37,412 nt of DNA from contig CALDTL010000183.1 in the NCBI GenBank assembly GCA_937923965.1, positions 1-37,412 of the forward strand, written 5' to 3'. The DNA comes from an uncultured Caulobacterales bacterium. GTDB lineage: Bacteria; Pseudomonadota; Alphaproteobacteria; Caulobacterales; Maricaulaceae. Both the position numbers and the translations under genes were made by a program. The notes beneath the pieces were generated by a model, which saw only the letters and a list, made by a program, of their open reading frames with translations, did no database searches and was not told the DNA's origin. This document shows positions 16,852 through 24,609 of this stretch, piece after piece (positions within the stretch are counted from its first letter, which is position 1; the number at the start of each line of letters is the position of its first letter).

Positions 16852-17779
16852 ACTTTTTAGACATTTTGAAGACGACTTCGTTTTCATAATTACCGGTGGC
16901 ACGGGCTATATTGGGCATCATTTAATCGAAGCGTTATCAGACAATAATCTCCCCGTGATTAGCCTTCAGCGTTCTGATAGAAACGTCGGTTCTAAGAATA
17001 ATGTGGAGGTAATTTCACTCAAAGATTCTTTCGAGAATAAACTGGTGCAAATTAAACGTTACTCTCGGGATAGTAAAATTATTCTGATCCATCTGGCGGC
17101 CCTTTACATAAAAGACCATGAACCAGCGGACATAGACAGGTTGGTCATTTCAAACGTGAGTTTGACCGCTCAAATCGCTGAATTAGCCAAAAATATAAAT
17201 ACTCATGCGTTTATTAATGTTGGAACGAATTGGGAGTTTGATGATGCTGGCACAATAAAGCCGCCAAACCTCTATGCCGCAACCAAAACGGCGGCCGTGT
17301 CGATTATGAATTATTACAGACAATTTTACCCGGTGCAGGATCTGAAGATGTATGATACATTCGGCAGAACCGACAATCGACAGAAGCTTTTACCTTATTT
17401 GAAAAACAGCTTGCAGAATAGCTCTGACGTCGAATTAACTGACGTTGGCCAACGGCTTCATCTCGTTTACATTGACGACGTGATTCACAACCTGTTGAAA
17501 ATCAGCAAAGATGTTTGTGAGCGCGGCATCGAAAACAATAATTTATCCAAGCGCCATCCGTTTTTTCTAACCGCCGACATGCAAGTCGGTTTGAAAGAGC
17601 TCATTGAGCTAATAAAGGTTGAAACGTCCTGTGAAATACCTGTGACTTGGAAGGCGAAAACAAATAACGAAACGGAAGTGAAAAGGCCTTATCAACCAAG
17701 TGAGAATACCTCCCTCGAATATCCCGTAGGATTACGTATGGGCCTGAGGCGATATTTTGGGGATCATGATGCTCAATAA
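16841..17779 (+). CDS. NAD-dependent reductase/epimerase, RfbJ/RfbS-like
   Basis: An extended short-chain dehydrogenase of 312 residues from this start. TGGTGYIG (18-25) is the cofactor loop, T129 lies in the GTNW strand, and Y145/K149 in LYAATK are the catalytic pair. The layout GTNW...NLYAATK...YYRQFYP...DTFGRTD resembles the CDP-abequose and CDP-paratose synthases that reduce C4 of CDP-3,6-dideoxy-4-hexulose. That would be the last step of sugar synthesis here. I chose the ATG at 16841 because GAAGAG lies just upstream. An ATG at 16829 and a TTG at 16793 are possible, but the latter lies deep inside the preceding gene. It overlaps its neighbours on both sides. Confidence 0.82.
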   Translation: MQNELFRHFEDDFVFIITGGTGYIGHHLIEALSDNNLPVISLQRSDRNVGSKNNVEVISLKDSFENKLVQIKRYSRDSKIILIHLAALYIKDHEPADIDRLVISNVSLTAQIAELAKNINTHAFINVGTNWEFDDAGTIKPPNLYAATKTAAVSIMNYYRQFYPVQDLKMYDTFGRTDNRQKLLPYLKNSLQNSSDVELTDVGQRLHLVYIDDVIHNLLKISKDVCERGIENNNLSKRHPFFLTADMQVGLKELIELIKVETSCEIPVTWKAKTNNETEVKRPYQPSENTSLEYPVGLRMGLRRYFGDHDAQ

Positions 17780-18317
17780 AGTCAATACAGCTATAAACGA
17801 CTGCTTCATTTTAGGCGGTATTGTCAGGGATGATGATCGTGGTAGCTTTCTTAAAACTTACTGCGAAGGATGGCTTGAGGCCTTATCAATTGATTTTAGG
17901 TCTCAAGAACGCTTTTATTCGGTGAATAAAATTGGAGTCATTCGAGGTTTACATTTCCAATTACCTCCATTTGACCATGCCAAAATTGTCTATTGTTCCA
18001 ATGGGAGTATTATTGATGTTGTCGTGGACTTACGAAAGGGCGGTGATTACGGAAAAGTCTTCTCCCAAAAATTGGCGTCGGACTCGGGAGACATGATATA
18101 TATTCCCTCTGGGTGCGCTCATGGCTTTATCTCTCTAGAAGAAAATACAATCATAAATTATGAAGTCTCTTCAGTTTATTCACCAGAACATGACGGCGGT
18201 ATTCACTGGCAAAGTATAGACTTCGAATGGCAAAAATTTCTCCAAAACAAACTGCCCATAGTTTCAGCCAGAGATAGTGAATTTGTAAGTCTCAAAAAAT
18301 TTGACTCTCCTTTCTAA
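17766..18317 (+). CDS. RmlC-like cupin sugar epimerase (possible AscE-type 5-epimerase)
   Basis: This 183-residue cupin belongs to the dTDP-4-dehydrorhamnose 3,5-epimerase family. Signatures are DDDRGSFLKTY, RGLHFQLPP with the catalytic H63, DVVVDLRKGG with D88, and IPSGCAHGF, then YSPEHDGGIHW. No RmlA, RmlB or RmlD is present, so a dTDP-rhamnose role is unlikely. Among CDP-3,6-dideoxyhexose pathways, the ascarylose route uses such a protein (AscE) to invert C5 before C4 reduction. That makes an L-configured product the simplest prediction. Start: ATG at 17766 (or 17769); an in-frame TTG at 17757 is less likely. The stop shares one base with the ATG of the next gene (TAATG). Confidence 0.85.
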   Translation: MMLNKVNTAINDCFILGGIVRDDDRGSFLKTYCEGWLEALSIDFRSQERFYSVNKIGVIRGLHFQLPPFDHAKIVYCSNGSIIDVVVDLRKGGDYGKVFSQKLASDSGDMIYIPSGCAHGFISLEENTIINYEVSSVYSPEHDGGIHWQSIDFEWQKFLQNKLPIVSARDSEFVSLKKFDSPF

Positions 18318-18667
18318 TGGTAAAATCTATTCCATATATTCTCGTGATCCTCAGTGGTTTATTTAATGTGCTCGCCAATGTTCAGATGAAGGCGACTCAT
18401 AATCTACAATCAGAAGACCCATCTCTGATGGTGTCATCGCTATACGCTGGATCTGCCGTTCTTTTTTACGGATTAGCGTTCGTATGCTATTTTGCCTGTT
18501 TGAAATTCTTAGATACGTCTTATGCCTATATCCTCGTGACGGCTTTAACGATGCTGACTTTAATCACGCTCTCTTCAATGACTGACGGCGCCGTAGATCG
18601 ATATAAAGTGATCGGGGCCTGTGTCATCATAGCGGGTATTTATTTGGTCACAAAAAGCGACGCTTAG
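18317..18667 (+). CDS. Four-helix SMR/EamA-type membrane protein, putative Und-P-sugar flippase
   Basis: A 116-residue protein with four predicted membrane helices, the size and topology of small multidrug resistance proteins. The first helix aligns with EmrE through the conserved MK pair. The drug/proton-coupling glutamate (E14 of EmrE) is replaced by N17 in LFNVLANVQMK. Loss of that residue is a feature of the ArnE/ArnF-type carriers, which flip undecaprenyl-phosphate-sugars. Directly after a polyprenyl-phosphate glycosyltransferase and sugar-nucleotide genes, a flippase role is more likely than drug export. The start codon overlaps the preceding stop. Thirty-one bases separate its end from the end of a convergent minus-strand gene. 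Confidence 0.82.
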   Translation: MVKSIPYILVILSGLFNVLANVQMKATHNLQSEDPSLMVSSLYAGSAVLFYGLAFVCYFACLKFLDTSYAYILVTALTMLTLITLSSMTDGAVDRYKVIGACVIIAGIYLVTKSDA

Positions 18668-18698
18668 ATATATTGCGACAAGGGTCGAATTTTAGGAC

Positions 18699-19613
18699 CT
18701 AACGAAATTCAAGGCGTTCTTTGGAGGCAAAGAAGAGGGAGGCGACTTCGGGGTCATCGGTTGAGGCGTCCGGCGCAAGCGCCAGAATTTTTCCAATTGT
18801 GTCTTGGCGCTGCCCCAGAGCTGTTTCGAAATCGCGTTCAATTTTGCCCCATGTGCCGCTCATTTTCAGATGTTTCATCAAGTTTTGATAAATATCCACG
18901 CGGCCCATCAGAAAATAGCTTTCATATAAAATCTTGCTAGCAATCTTCTGGTGAATGTCCCCGTAATTCAACTGCTCCAACATCGTATCAATTGGCTTCA
19001 CAATAAAATCGAGTTCTTCGGCAATATTGGGAGTCGTTAAGTAAATCTTTTTTGTCGTGAGCAGCTGGCTCTCAATTTGCGCGATTTTATCCGGCGGAGC
19101 GCCCCGATTTGTGACGACAACTATATCAATGTCGGACCCATTGATCTCAACACCTAACTGAGAGTGGTTTCGTTTTGTCTCATGGGCCAAATAATAAGCG
19201 ATGTCCCCTGACAAGAACACGACACAATGGTCATATAGAACTTGCTGCAGGTCGTCATCGAGTTGGAGAAGCGCCTCGCGTGCCCAGCTTAGTTTTTTGA
19301 GACTCACAGTCCGAAACTGATTTGCGAGCCGCGTTCCGGCCTCCACAATTTCAACCATTTGATCCGAGAGATAAATAAGACTAAAGGTCAAAAAATCTCG
19401 GAGTATAGACGGAGACAAACGGAGTTGGTTGCCGCGCGTAATATCATAGCGAAGATAATACCGCGCACAGTTTGAGACCCTGATATTGGAAGAACTATAG
19501 CATTGCCGCCATAGTGCGATATCCGTGAACTGCGGGAGTTTTTCTGAAAGCTGTGACCCAGTTTGGGGTCCGTGCTTTTCTAAGATTTTTTGGATTTCAG
19601 CAGCAATTGTCAT
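18699..19613 (-). CDS. Uncharacterised nucleotidyltransferase-fold protein coupled to glmM
   Basis: I do not recognise a named family for this 304-residue protein. Residues 131-205 look like a Pol-beta-type nucleotidyltransferase: LSGDIAYYL (134-142), then NGSDIDIVVVT with D161 and D163, and a third acidic residue D202 in EELDFIV. The first 80 residues are helical with a winged-helix-like start (IQKILEKHGPQTGSQLSEKL) and a YYLRYD...LSPSILRDFL segment. The C-terminal 100 residues are helical and without recognised motifs. Its ATG overlaps the glmM stop as ATGA, so it is made from the same mRNA. Roles such as nucleotidylation of a protein or small molecule are possible, but nothing in the sequence names the substrate. 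Confidence 0.8.
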   Translation of the reverse strand: MTIAAEIQKILEKHGPQTGSQLSEKLPQFTDIALWRQCYSSSNIRVSNCARYYLRYDITRGNQLRLSPSILRDFLTFSLIYLSDQMVEIVEAGTRLANQFRTVSLKKLSWAREALLQLDDDLQQVLYDHCVVFLSGDIAYYLAHETKRNHSQLGVEINGSDIDIVVVTNRGAPPDKIAQIESQLLTTKKIYLTTPNIAEELDFIVKPIDTMLEQLNYGDIHQKIASKILYESYFLMGRVDIYQNLMKHLKMSGTWGKIERDFETALGQRQDTIGKILALAPDASTDDPEVASLFFASKERLEFR

Positions 19614-20968
19614 TTTCCGGACCGGCTCACAATATCATTGACGAGAGCTACTAGCTCATCCGCTTTGGCATTCATCAATGCGACATCCGTAGACTCGACC
19701 ATGACGCGAATAAGCGGCTCCGTGCCCGAGGCACGAATCAAGACGCGGCCAGTTCCCTTCAGGTCAGCCTTCACGCGTTCCGCCAATGCGAGAAGATCAG
19801 GATGCTCCATCGAACTGCCCCCCGAATATCGCACATTTTTCAAAACTTGCGGCACAGGCTTGAAAACGTCCAATACTTCACTGGCCGGTCTGCCTTGGCG
19901 TTTTATTTCCGCAAGTATTTGGATGGCTGCGATAGTTCCATCGCCTGTCGGGCTATAATCCGTCATAAGCAAATGTCCGGATTGCTCGCCGCCAACATTA
20001 TAACCTTCGCTGCGCATGCGGGCCGCAACGTGGCGGTCACCCACTGGGGTCCGAACCAGAGTTAGACCCTGCGCTTCAAGATAATGCTCCAAGCCCAAGT
20101 TAGACATAATGGTCGCGACAATGCCGTCTTTAGACAATTTCCCCTGCGCTTTCCAGCTGGTAGCAATCAGGCCCAGAAGCTGGTCACCATCAATGATCTT
20201 CCCGCTCTCATCACACATGATCAGTCGGTCCGCATCTCCATCTAAAGCGACGCCCACATCGGCGCCATTGTCGACGACGGTTTGGGACAATAAATCAGTT
20301 TCGGTAGAACCGCAGCCCGCATTAATATTGTCTCCTGTCGGAGATACGCCAATGGCAATGACTTCTTCTGCACCAAGGTCCTGCAAAGTTTGCGCCGCTG
20401 TCGCGTAAGCAGCCCCATGCGCCGCATCGAGCACAATCTTTAAGCCGTCCAAGCGCAGACCCTTGGGTAACGCCGCTTTGCATAATTCGATATAGCTAGA
20501 CTGAAGGCCGTCCACTGATGTCACGCGGCCTATGTCCGCCGACAGCACAAGGTCTTGCTCGTGCCTACTCAGTAAGGATTCAATATCAGACTCAGCTTGG
20601 TCCGATAGCTTGCATCCATCAGAGCCGAAAAATTTAACGCCATTATCGAGATATTTATTGTGCGAAGCCGTAATCATTACCCCTAGATCAGCATCCAGGC
20701 CATTGGTCATGAGAGAGACACCGGATGTTGGCAGCACGCCCGCTTTCTTAACATCCATGCCCACAGAAGTGAGGCCGGCGATCAGCGCAGCTTCGATCAT
20801 ATCGCCGGACATGCGAGTGTCTTTACCGATCACAGCGGAGGAACGACCTTTTTTGGATGACCCAAAATATGCGCCAACAACCTGCCCTAAACGCATCATA
20901 CTTGACGGCGTCATTTTTCCAGCATTCGCGACTCCGCGAACACCATCGGTTCCAAAAAATTTCGTCAT
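19610..20968 (-). CDS. glmM: Phosphoglucosamine mutase (GlmM)
   Basis: GlmM converts glucosamine 6-phosphate to glucosamine 1-phosphate for UDP-GlcNAc, needed for peptidoglycan and LPS. With the ATG at 20968 the protein is 452 residues, begins MTKFFGTDGVRG, and places the phosphoserine of TASHN at S102, the same number as in E. coli. The metal loop DGDADR, the EQSGH loop and RASGTEP phosphate loop are all intact. An in-frame GTG at 20977 would add three residues and has no better ribosome binding site. The gene is followed with a 4-base overlap by a nucleotidyltransferase-fold gene and preceded by the AGE epimerase gene. The usual folP-ftsH-glmM neighbours are not here. Confidence 0.97.
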   Translation of the reverse strand: MTKFFGTDGVRGVANAGKMTPSSMMRLGQVVGAYFGSSKKGRSSAVIGKDTRMSGDMIEAALIAGLTSVGMDVKKAGVLPTSGVSLMTNGLDADLGVMITASHNKYLDNGVKFFGSDGCKLSDQAESDIESLLSRHEQDLVLSADIGRVTSVDGLQSSYIELCKAALPKGLRLDGLKIVLDAAHGAAYATAAQTLQDLGAEEVIAIGVSPTGDNINAGCGSTETDLLSQTVVDNGADVGVALDGDADRLIMCDESGKIIDGDQLLGLIATSWKAQGKLSKDGIVATIMSNLGLEHYLEAQGLTLVRTPVGDRHVAARMRSEGYNVGGEQSGHLLMTDYSPTGDGTIAAIQILAEIKRQGRPASEVLDVFKPVPQVLKNVRYSGGSSMEHPDLLALAERVKADLKGTGRVLIRASGTEPLIRVMVESTDVALMNAKADELVALVNDIVSRSGK

Positions 20969-20977
20969 GTCGTCCAC

Positions 20978-21127
20978 TTTATTAAGATTATCAAAACCGC
21001 GGCATCATGGAGACGATACCACTGCCAGTTTCTAACGATAACCTGTTAACAAGGTGGTTATGCGGCTTTGGAACGCACGCCACTCTCATTCAATCAAGCG
21101 CTCACTCCAAGCGAGCTACGCATTGTT
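20978..21127. promoter_or_regulatory. Intergenic gap before glmM with an inverted repeat
   Basis: A 150-base gap separates the AGE epimerase gene from glmM. An inverted repeat ATAACC (21038-21043)/GGTTAT (21056-21061), with GTTAAC at its centre, lies about 70 bases before the glmM start. It lacks a GC-rich stem with a T-run, so an operator or part of a glmM promoter is more likely than a terminator. No boxes could be assigned with confidence. Confidence 0.25.
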
Positions 21128-22303
21128 TCAAGATTCAGCCCTAATTTTTGTGGCCAATACATCAGCTTCGGCGGCCGCGCAGAACAAATGATAAAATGTA
21201 CTGGTCGGCATTACCGTGGATATAATATGGCCATCATCCGAAAGCTTATCCGCCCAACCACCGGTCACCGGAACCGACAGATAATATTTGAATAGAGCCT
21301 CAATAGTATCTGCAGCCGCTTTGAACATTTCGTCCGAATCTTCGATTTCAGCGCGAGCAACGGACGCCTTAAGTAGCTCAGTTTGCGGCCATGTGCGCAA
21401 GGTCGGGTTATGCGGCGATCCATCAATATTCACCGCATCACAAATCAATCCGAGTTTTTCGTTCCAGCCATATTTAATTCCATTGTCATATAGTGTCACG
21501 ACATAGGACTGCACATCTTTACCCGAGATACGAGCATAGTTCTGTAATAGCCAAGCCCATTCCATCATATGACCAGGCTCTGTCGGACCGCCGTCACCTT
21601 CGGGAGACCAATCTGGATTAAAGAATTCAAGCAAAACACCCGTTTTAGGATCGAAAAAATGTTTCTTGAATAATTCAAACATATCATCGGCTAGCTCTAA
21701 ATAAGCTGTATCATGGGTCGCGTCATACAGCGCAATGAAGGCTTCGAATAGATGCATATGCGGGTTCTGACGGCGCTGTGAGTTTTGGGAGACCGGCATT
21801 CCCTCGAACCAACCGCCATTCTCGGCCGTCAAATTTTCATTTAAAAACCTGAGCGTGGCTTCTGCTGTGTCCAAAGAGTCTTGATCATTAAACGCTCTAA
21901 AACGCCACGCACCAGATAAAAGAATGAAAGCCTGCGCATAGGTATCGCGCATATCATTATGCATCGAACCGTCGCCCTCAACAAGATGGGCACATCCTCT
22001 GTCAGAACCTGGAACAAAATCTCCGCCGGCAGATCCTGGTCCAGTCGCGAAGTTCCAAGCTTGGTCACTCGCAGCCCTCGCGCCGCCAAACCAACCTAAA
22101 TGGGCAGCGTGGGCATAGACATAAGCTTGGCGAAATTGCACGCGCACGCGCCGGACATGATCATAATCCGCCGTGCCGTCCATAAGGAGCTGTTCGGCAA
22201 CGCCTCCTCTAGGGTCTTTCGCAGCGTCAGCCCAAAAGGCGAGCGCCGTTTTGCACCATGCAGAGAACCTATCACTGGCCGCAATAAATTGTGATTTCGA
22301 CAT
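21128..22303 (-). CDS. AGE-family epimerase/isomerase, probable mannose-6-phosphate isomerase
   Basis: A 391-residue (alpha/alpha)6-barrel protein of the N-acylglucosamine 2-epimerase family. Conserved pieces are R52/R53 in the HVRRVRVQFRQAY helix, NPHMHLFEAFIALYD with H182 and H184, EPGHMMEWAWLL with H245, and RTWPQTELLKA. The family includes the Sinorhizobium type III phosphomannose isomerase, which has no homology to the zinc-dependent ManA. The gene follows manC and fcl on the same strand, and that ManC lacks the C-terminal isomerase domain. Supplying mannose 6-phosphate for GDP-mannose is therefore the most economical role. GlcNAc/ManNAc epimerase or other ketose isomerase activity cannot be excluded. 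Confidence 0.88.
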   Translation of the reverse strand: MSKSQFIAASDRFSAWCKTALAFWADAAKDPRGGVAEQLLMDGTADYDHVRRVRVQFRQAYVYAHAAHLGWFGGARAASDQAWNFATGPGSAGGDFVPGSDRGCAHLVEGDGSMHNDMRDTYAQAFILLSGAWRFRAFNDQDSLDTAEATLRFLNENLTAENGGWFEGMPVSQNSQRRQNPHMHLFEAFIALYDATHDTAYLELADDMFELFKKHFFDPKTGVLLEFFNPDWSPEGDGGPTEPGHMMEWAWLLQNYARISGKDVQSYVVTLYDNGIKYGWNEKLGLICDAVNIDGSPHNPTLRTWPQTELLKASVARAEIEDSDEMFKAAADTIEALFKYYLSVPVTGGWADKLSDDGHIISTVMPTSTFYHLFCAAAEADVLATKIRAES

Positions 22304-22354
22304 TATAAGTTTCCAATAAAGTCATTTAAAAATGAGAGCTAATGCACCAACGGA

Positions 22355-23317
22355 TTAAGTTTTGGCAGCAATATTTTTGAGAAACCAATCGTAGGCATTT
22401 TCTAGTCCCGCTTCTAGCGAAATTGTCGGGGCCCATCCTAAAGCCGACAATTTGTCTGAAGACATTAACTTCCGCGGGGTCCCGTCTGGCATGGAGGTGT
22501 CGAATTGCATTGCGCCCTCAAAGCCGACAATGCCGGCAACGATTTGCGCAATCTCTGCAATCGAAACATCGCTCCCGGTCCCAATATTGATATGAGAGGG
22601 GCCAGAGTAATGTTTCAACACATGGACCAAACCATCGGCGCAATCATTTACATGCATAAACTCACGCCGCACCTGTCCGGTCCCCCAGACTTCCATAAAC
22701 TTAGCGCCGGAAGTTTGAGCGATATGAGCCTTTTGAATGAGGGACGGTATTACATGTGAGTTCTGCGGATGATAATTATCACCTGGGCCAAATAAATTTG
22801 TTGGCATGGCCGCAATGAAGTTTGAGCCATATTCCTGACGATAAAACTCACAAAGTTTCACACCCGCGATTTTCGCAATGGCGTAGGCTTCATTGGTCGG
22901 CTCTAAAGTGCCCGTCATCAAAGCTTCTTCCGAAATGGGTTGATGCGCCTGACGCGGATAAATGCAGGACGACCCGAGATAGAGAAGCTTTTCGACGCCC
23001 AGCTCATGCGCGGCGTTAATGATGTTACACGCGATCATCAGATTTTGATAAATGAATTGTGCAGGGAAGGTTTTATTCGCGTAGATCCCACCCACTTTAG
23101 CGGCCGCAATAATGACAATCTCCGGAGAGTTTTCCGCCATCCACGCCGTTGTGGCAGCGCTATCCTTTAAATCTAACTCTTCGCGAGGCACAGTCAAAAT
23201 AGCGGAGGGCGCCTCTCGTTCCAATCGCCTGACTAGAGCGGAGCCCACCATGCCTCGATGACCTGCTACCCAAATCCGCTTATTAGCGAGAGAGGTTTCC
23301 GCCGGAGAAAACGACAT
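22355..23317 (-). CDS. fcl: GDP-L-fucose synthase (Fcl/WcaG)
   Basis: Fcl epimerises and reduces GDP-4-keto-6-deoxy-D-mannose to GDP-L-fucose with NADPH. The cofactor loop is AGHRGMVGSAL (18-28). GSSCIYP (115-121) and YAIAK (Y145, K149) provide the catalytic residues. NLFGPGDNYHPQNSHVIP and the C-terminal DGTPRKLMSSDKL are diagnostic. The 320 residues are the normal length. Its substrate would come from the Gmd-like enzyme encoded some 8 kb away, at 31.5-32.5 kb, so the two fucose genes are split by the exporter and acetylation genes. manC lies upstream on the same strand and the AGE gene 51 bases downstream. Confidence 0.96.
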   Translation of the reverse strand: MSFSPAETSLANKRIWVAGHRGMVGSALVRRLEREAPSAILTVPREELDLKDSAATTAWMAENSPEIVIIAAAKVGGIYANKTFPAQFIYQNLMIACNIINAAHELGVEKLLYLGSSCIYPRQAHQPISEEALMTGTLEPTNEAYAIAKIAGVKLCEFYRQEYGSNFIAAMPTNLFGPGDNYHPQNSHVIPSLIQKAHIAQTSGAKFMEVWGTGQVRREFMHVNDCADGLVHVLKHYSGPSHINIGTGSDVSIAEIAQIVAGIVGFEGAMQFDTSMPDGTPRKLMSSDKLSALGWAPTISLEAGLENAYDWFLKNIAAKT

Positions 23318-23428
23318 AATTATTGAACCTGTGAGTGACTAAATTCTTCTTCTGAATATGTCAGAGTTTTCCAGAGCCGTCTATGCGAAGACACAAGAGC
23401 GCTCGTTGAAGACAGGTAAGGCCCAGAC

Positions 23429-24514
23429 CTATAGCAACTCGCCCCGATCTTCTTCTTTCAGGTAATTCACGATCTTCTTTACGTCTTGCGTGGCGTTTTT
23501 GTGTGTGACTAATATCGCATCTCCCATCGCGACAACGATGAGGTTTTGCACTCCAATCGTCGCAACAAAAGGTCCATCGCTTCGAACATAACAATTATCG
23601 CTGTCAATCATGCGGACATCGCCAGTAGACGCGGATTCTTCTGTAGAATGATGAATCATAAATTCGCTGATAGCCGCCCAAGATCCTATGTCATTCCATC
23701 CCGCCCGGACAGGGTCGACAACCGCAGCATAAGACGTTTTTTCCATAATGGCGATATCAATGGGCTCGCTCCGGCAATCGGCGAAATGTGGCTCGCTGAG
23801 TAAGTGACAGATACCCGTTATTTTTGCATGATCCAGCGCCTTCACACTATCTTCAAAAATATCGGCGGCGTGCTCACCATAATCTTTCATTAGACGCTTC
23901 ACGTCGAACAAAAATATACCAGCGTTCCACGAATATTCACCCGTTTTCAAATAATTACTCGCCGTAAACTCATTCGGCTTTTCTTTGAAAGCTTGAATCT
24001 TATAGACGTCATCGGCAATTTTTTCACCGCGGTGTATATACCCAAAGCCTGTGTCGGGCCCTGTTGGCTCAATCCCTAATGTCATCAGATAGCCCGAGGT
24101 TGCAACAGGTGTGGCTTTTTCAATCGCGTGCCAAAACTCCTTTGGCTGTTCGATATGGTGATCGGCAGGCAGTAATAAAATCAAGGCGTCTGGGTCCAGA
24201 CGGTGAACAAATTCCGCAGCGATCGCCCCAACCGCCGCTGTGTTGCGTCCCATCGGCTCCAAAATAATTGCCGTTAGATCTATATCAAGTTGATCCGCTT
24301 GTGCCTGAACCAAAGTTTCATGACCATTTGCACAAATGATAATCGGCGCTGCAACATCATTGCCCCCACTGTCTCGCATGCGCAAAAGTGTTTCTGCGAA
24401 CATCGTATTCTCTGCAACCATGGCATGATATTGCTTTGGGGACTTTTTTCGCGATACAGGCCACAAACGTGTGCCAGCACCGCCGGACATTATAACTGGA
24501 TAAATTTTGGTCAT
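23429..24514 (-). CDS. manC: Mannose-1-phosphate guanylyltransferase, single-domain (ManC/GMP)
   Basis: The enzyme makes GDP-mannose from GTP and mannose 1-phosphate. The nucleotidyltransferase signature SGGAGTRLWPVSRKKSPKQ spans residues 10-28. EPMGRNTA (86-93), PADHHI, FKEKP (176-180) and MEKTSYAAVVDP follow. At 361 residues it stops after the left-handed helix region and has no C-terminal cupin phosphomannose-isomerase domain, which bifunctional AlgA/ManC proteins of about 470 residues carry. This fits the presence of a separate AGE-type isomerase gene in the same block. It lies 111 bases upstream of fcl and probably shares its transcript. Confidence 0.95.
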   Translation of the reverse strand: MTKIYPVIMSGGAGTRLWPVSRKKSPKQYHAMVAENTMFAETLLRMRDSGGNDVAAPIIICANGHETLVQAQADQLDIDLTAIILEPMGRNTAAVGAIAAEFVHRLDPDALILLLPADHHIEQPKEFWHAIEKATPVATSGYLMTLGIEPTGPDTGFGYIHRGEKIADDVYKIQAFKEKPNEFTASNYLKTGEYSWNAGIFLFDVKRLMKDYGEHAADIFEDSVKALDHAKITGICHLLSEPHFADCRSEPIDIAIMEKTSYAAVVDPVRAGWNDIGSWAAISEFMIHHSTEESASTGDVRMIDSDNCYVRSDGPFVATIGVQNLIVVAMGDAILVTHKNATQDVKKIVNYLKEEDRGELL

Positions 24515-24609
24515 AGGTATCCTTTAAGTCAGAGGGTCAGCTAACGGGGCCACGTCTAAAAATCAAGATAGTAAACACAACCCATCAGCCCGGCGGAGAT
24601 TGCTCCATT

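Noticed and set aside
12761-18317. dTDP-L-rhamnose pathway as an explanation for the RmlC-like gene
   Set aside because: The nucleotidyltransferase and dehydratase are of the CDP-glucose type, RfbH is specific to 3-deoxygenation, and RmlA, RmlB and RmlD are absent.
21028-21050. Codon string reading S-N-D-N, reminiscent of a tmRNA tag
   Set aside because: No tRNA-like domain, pseudoknots or conserved tag ending surround it; it lies in a short gap before glmM.
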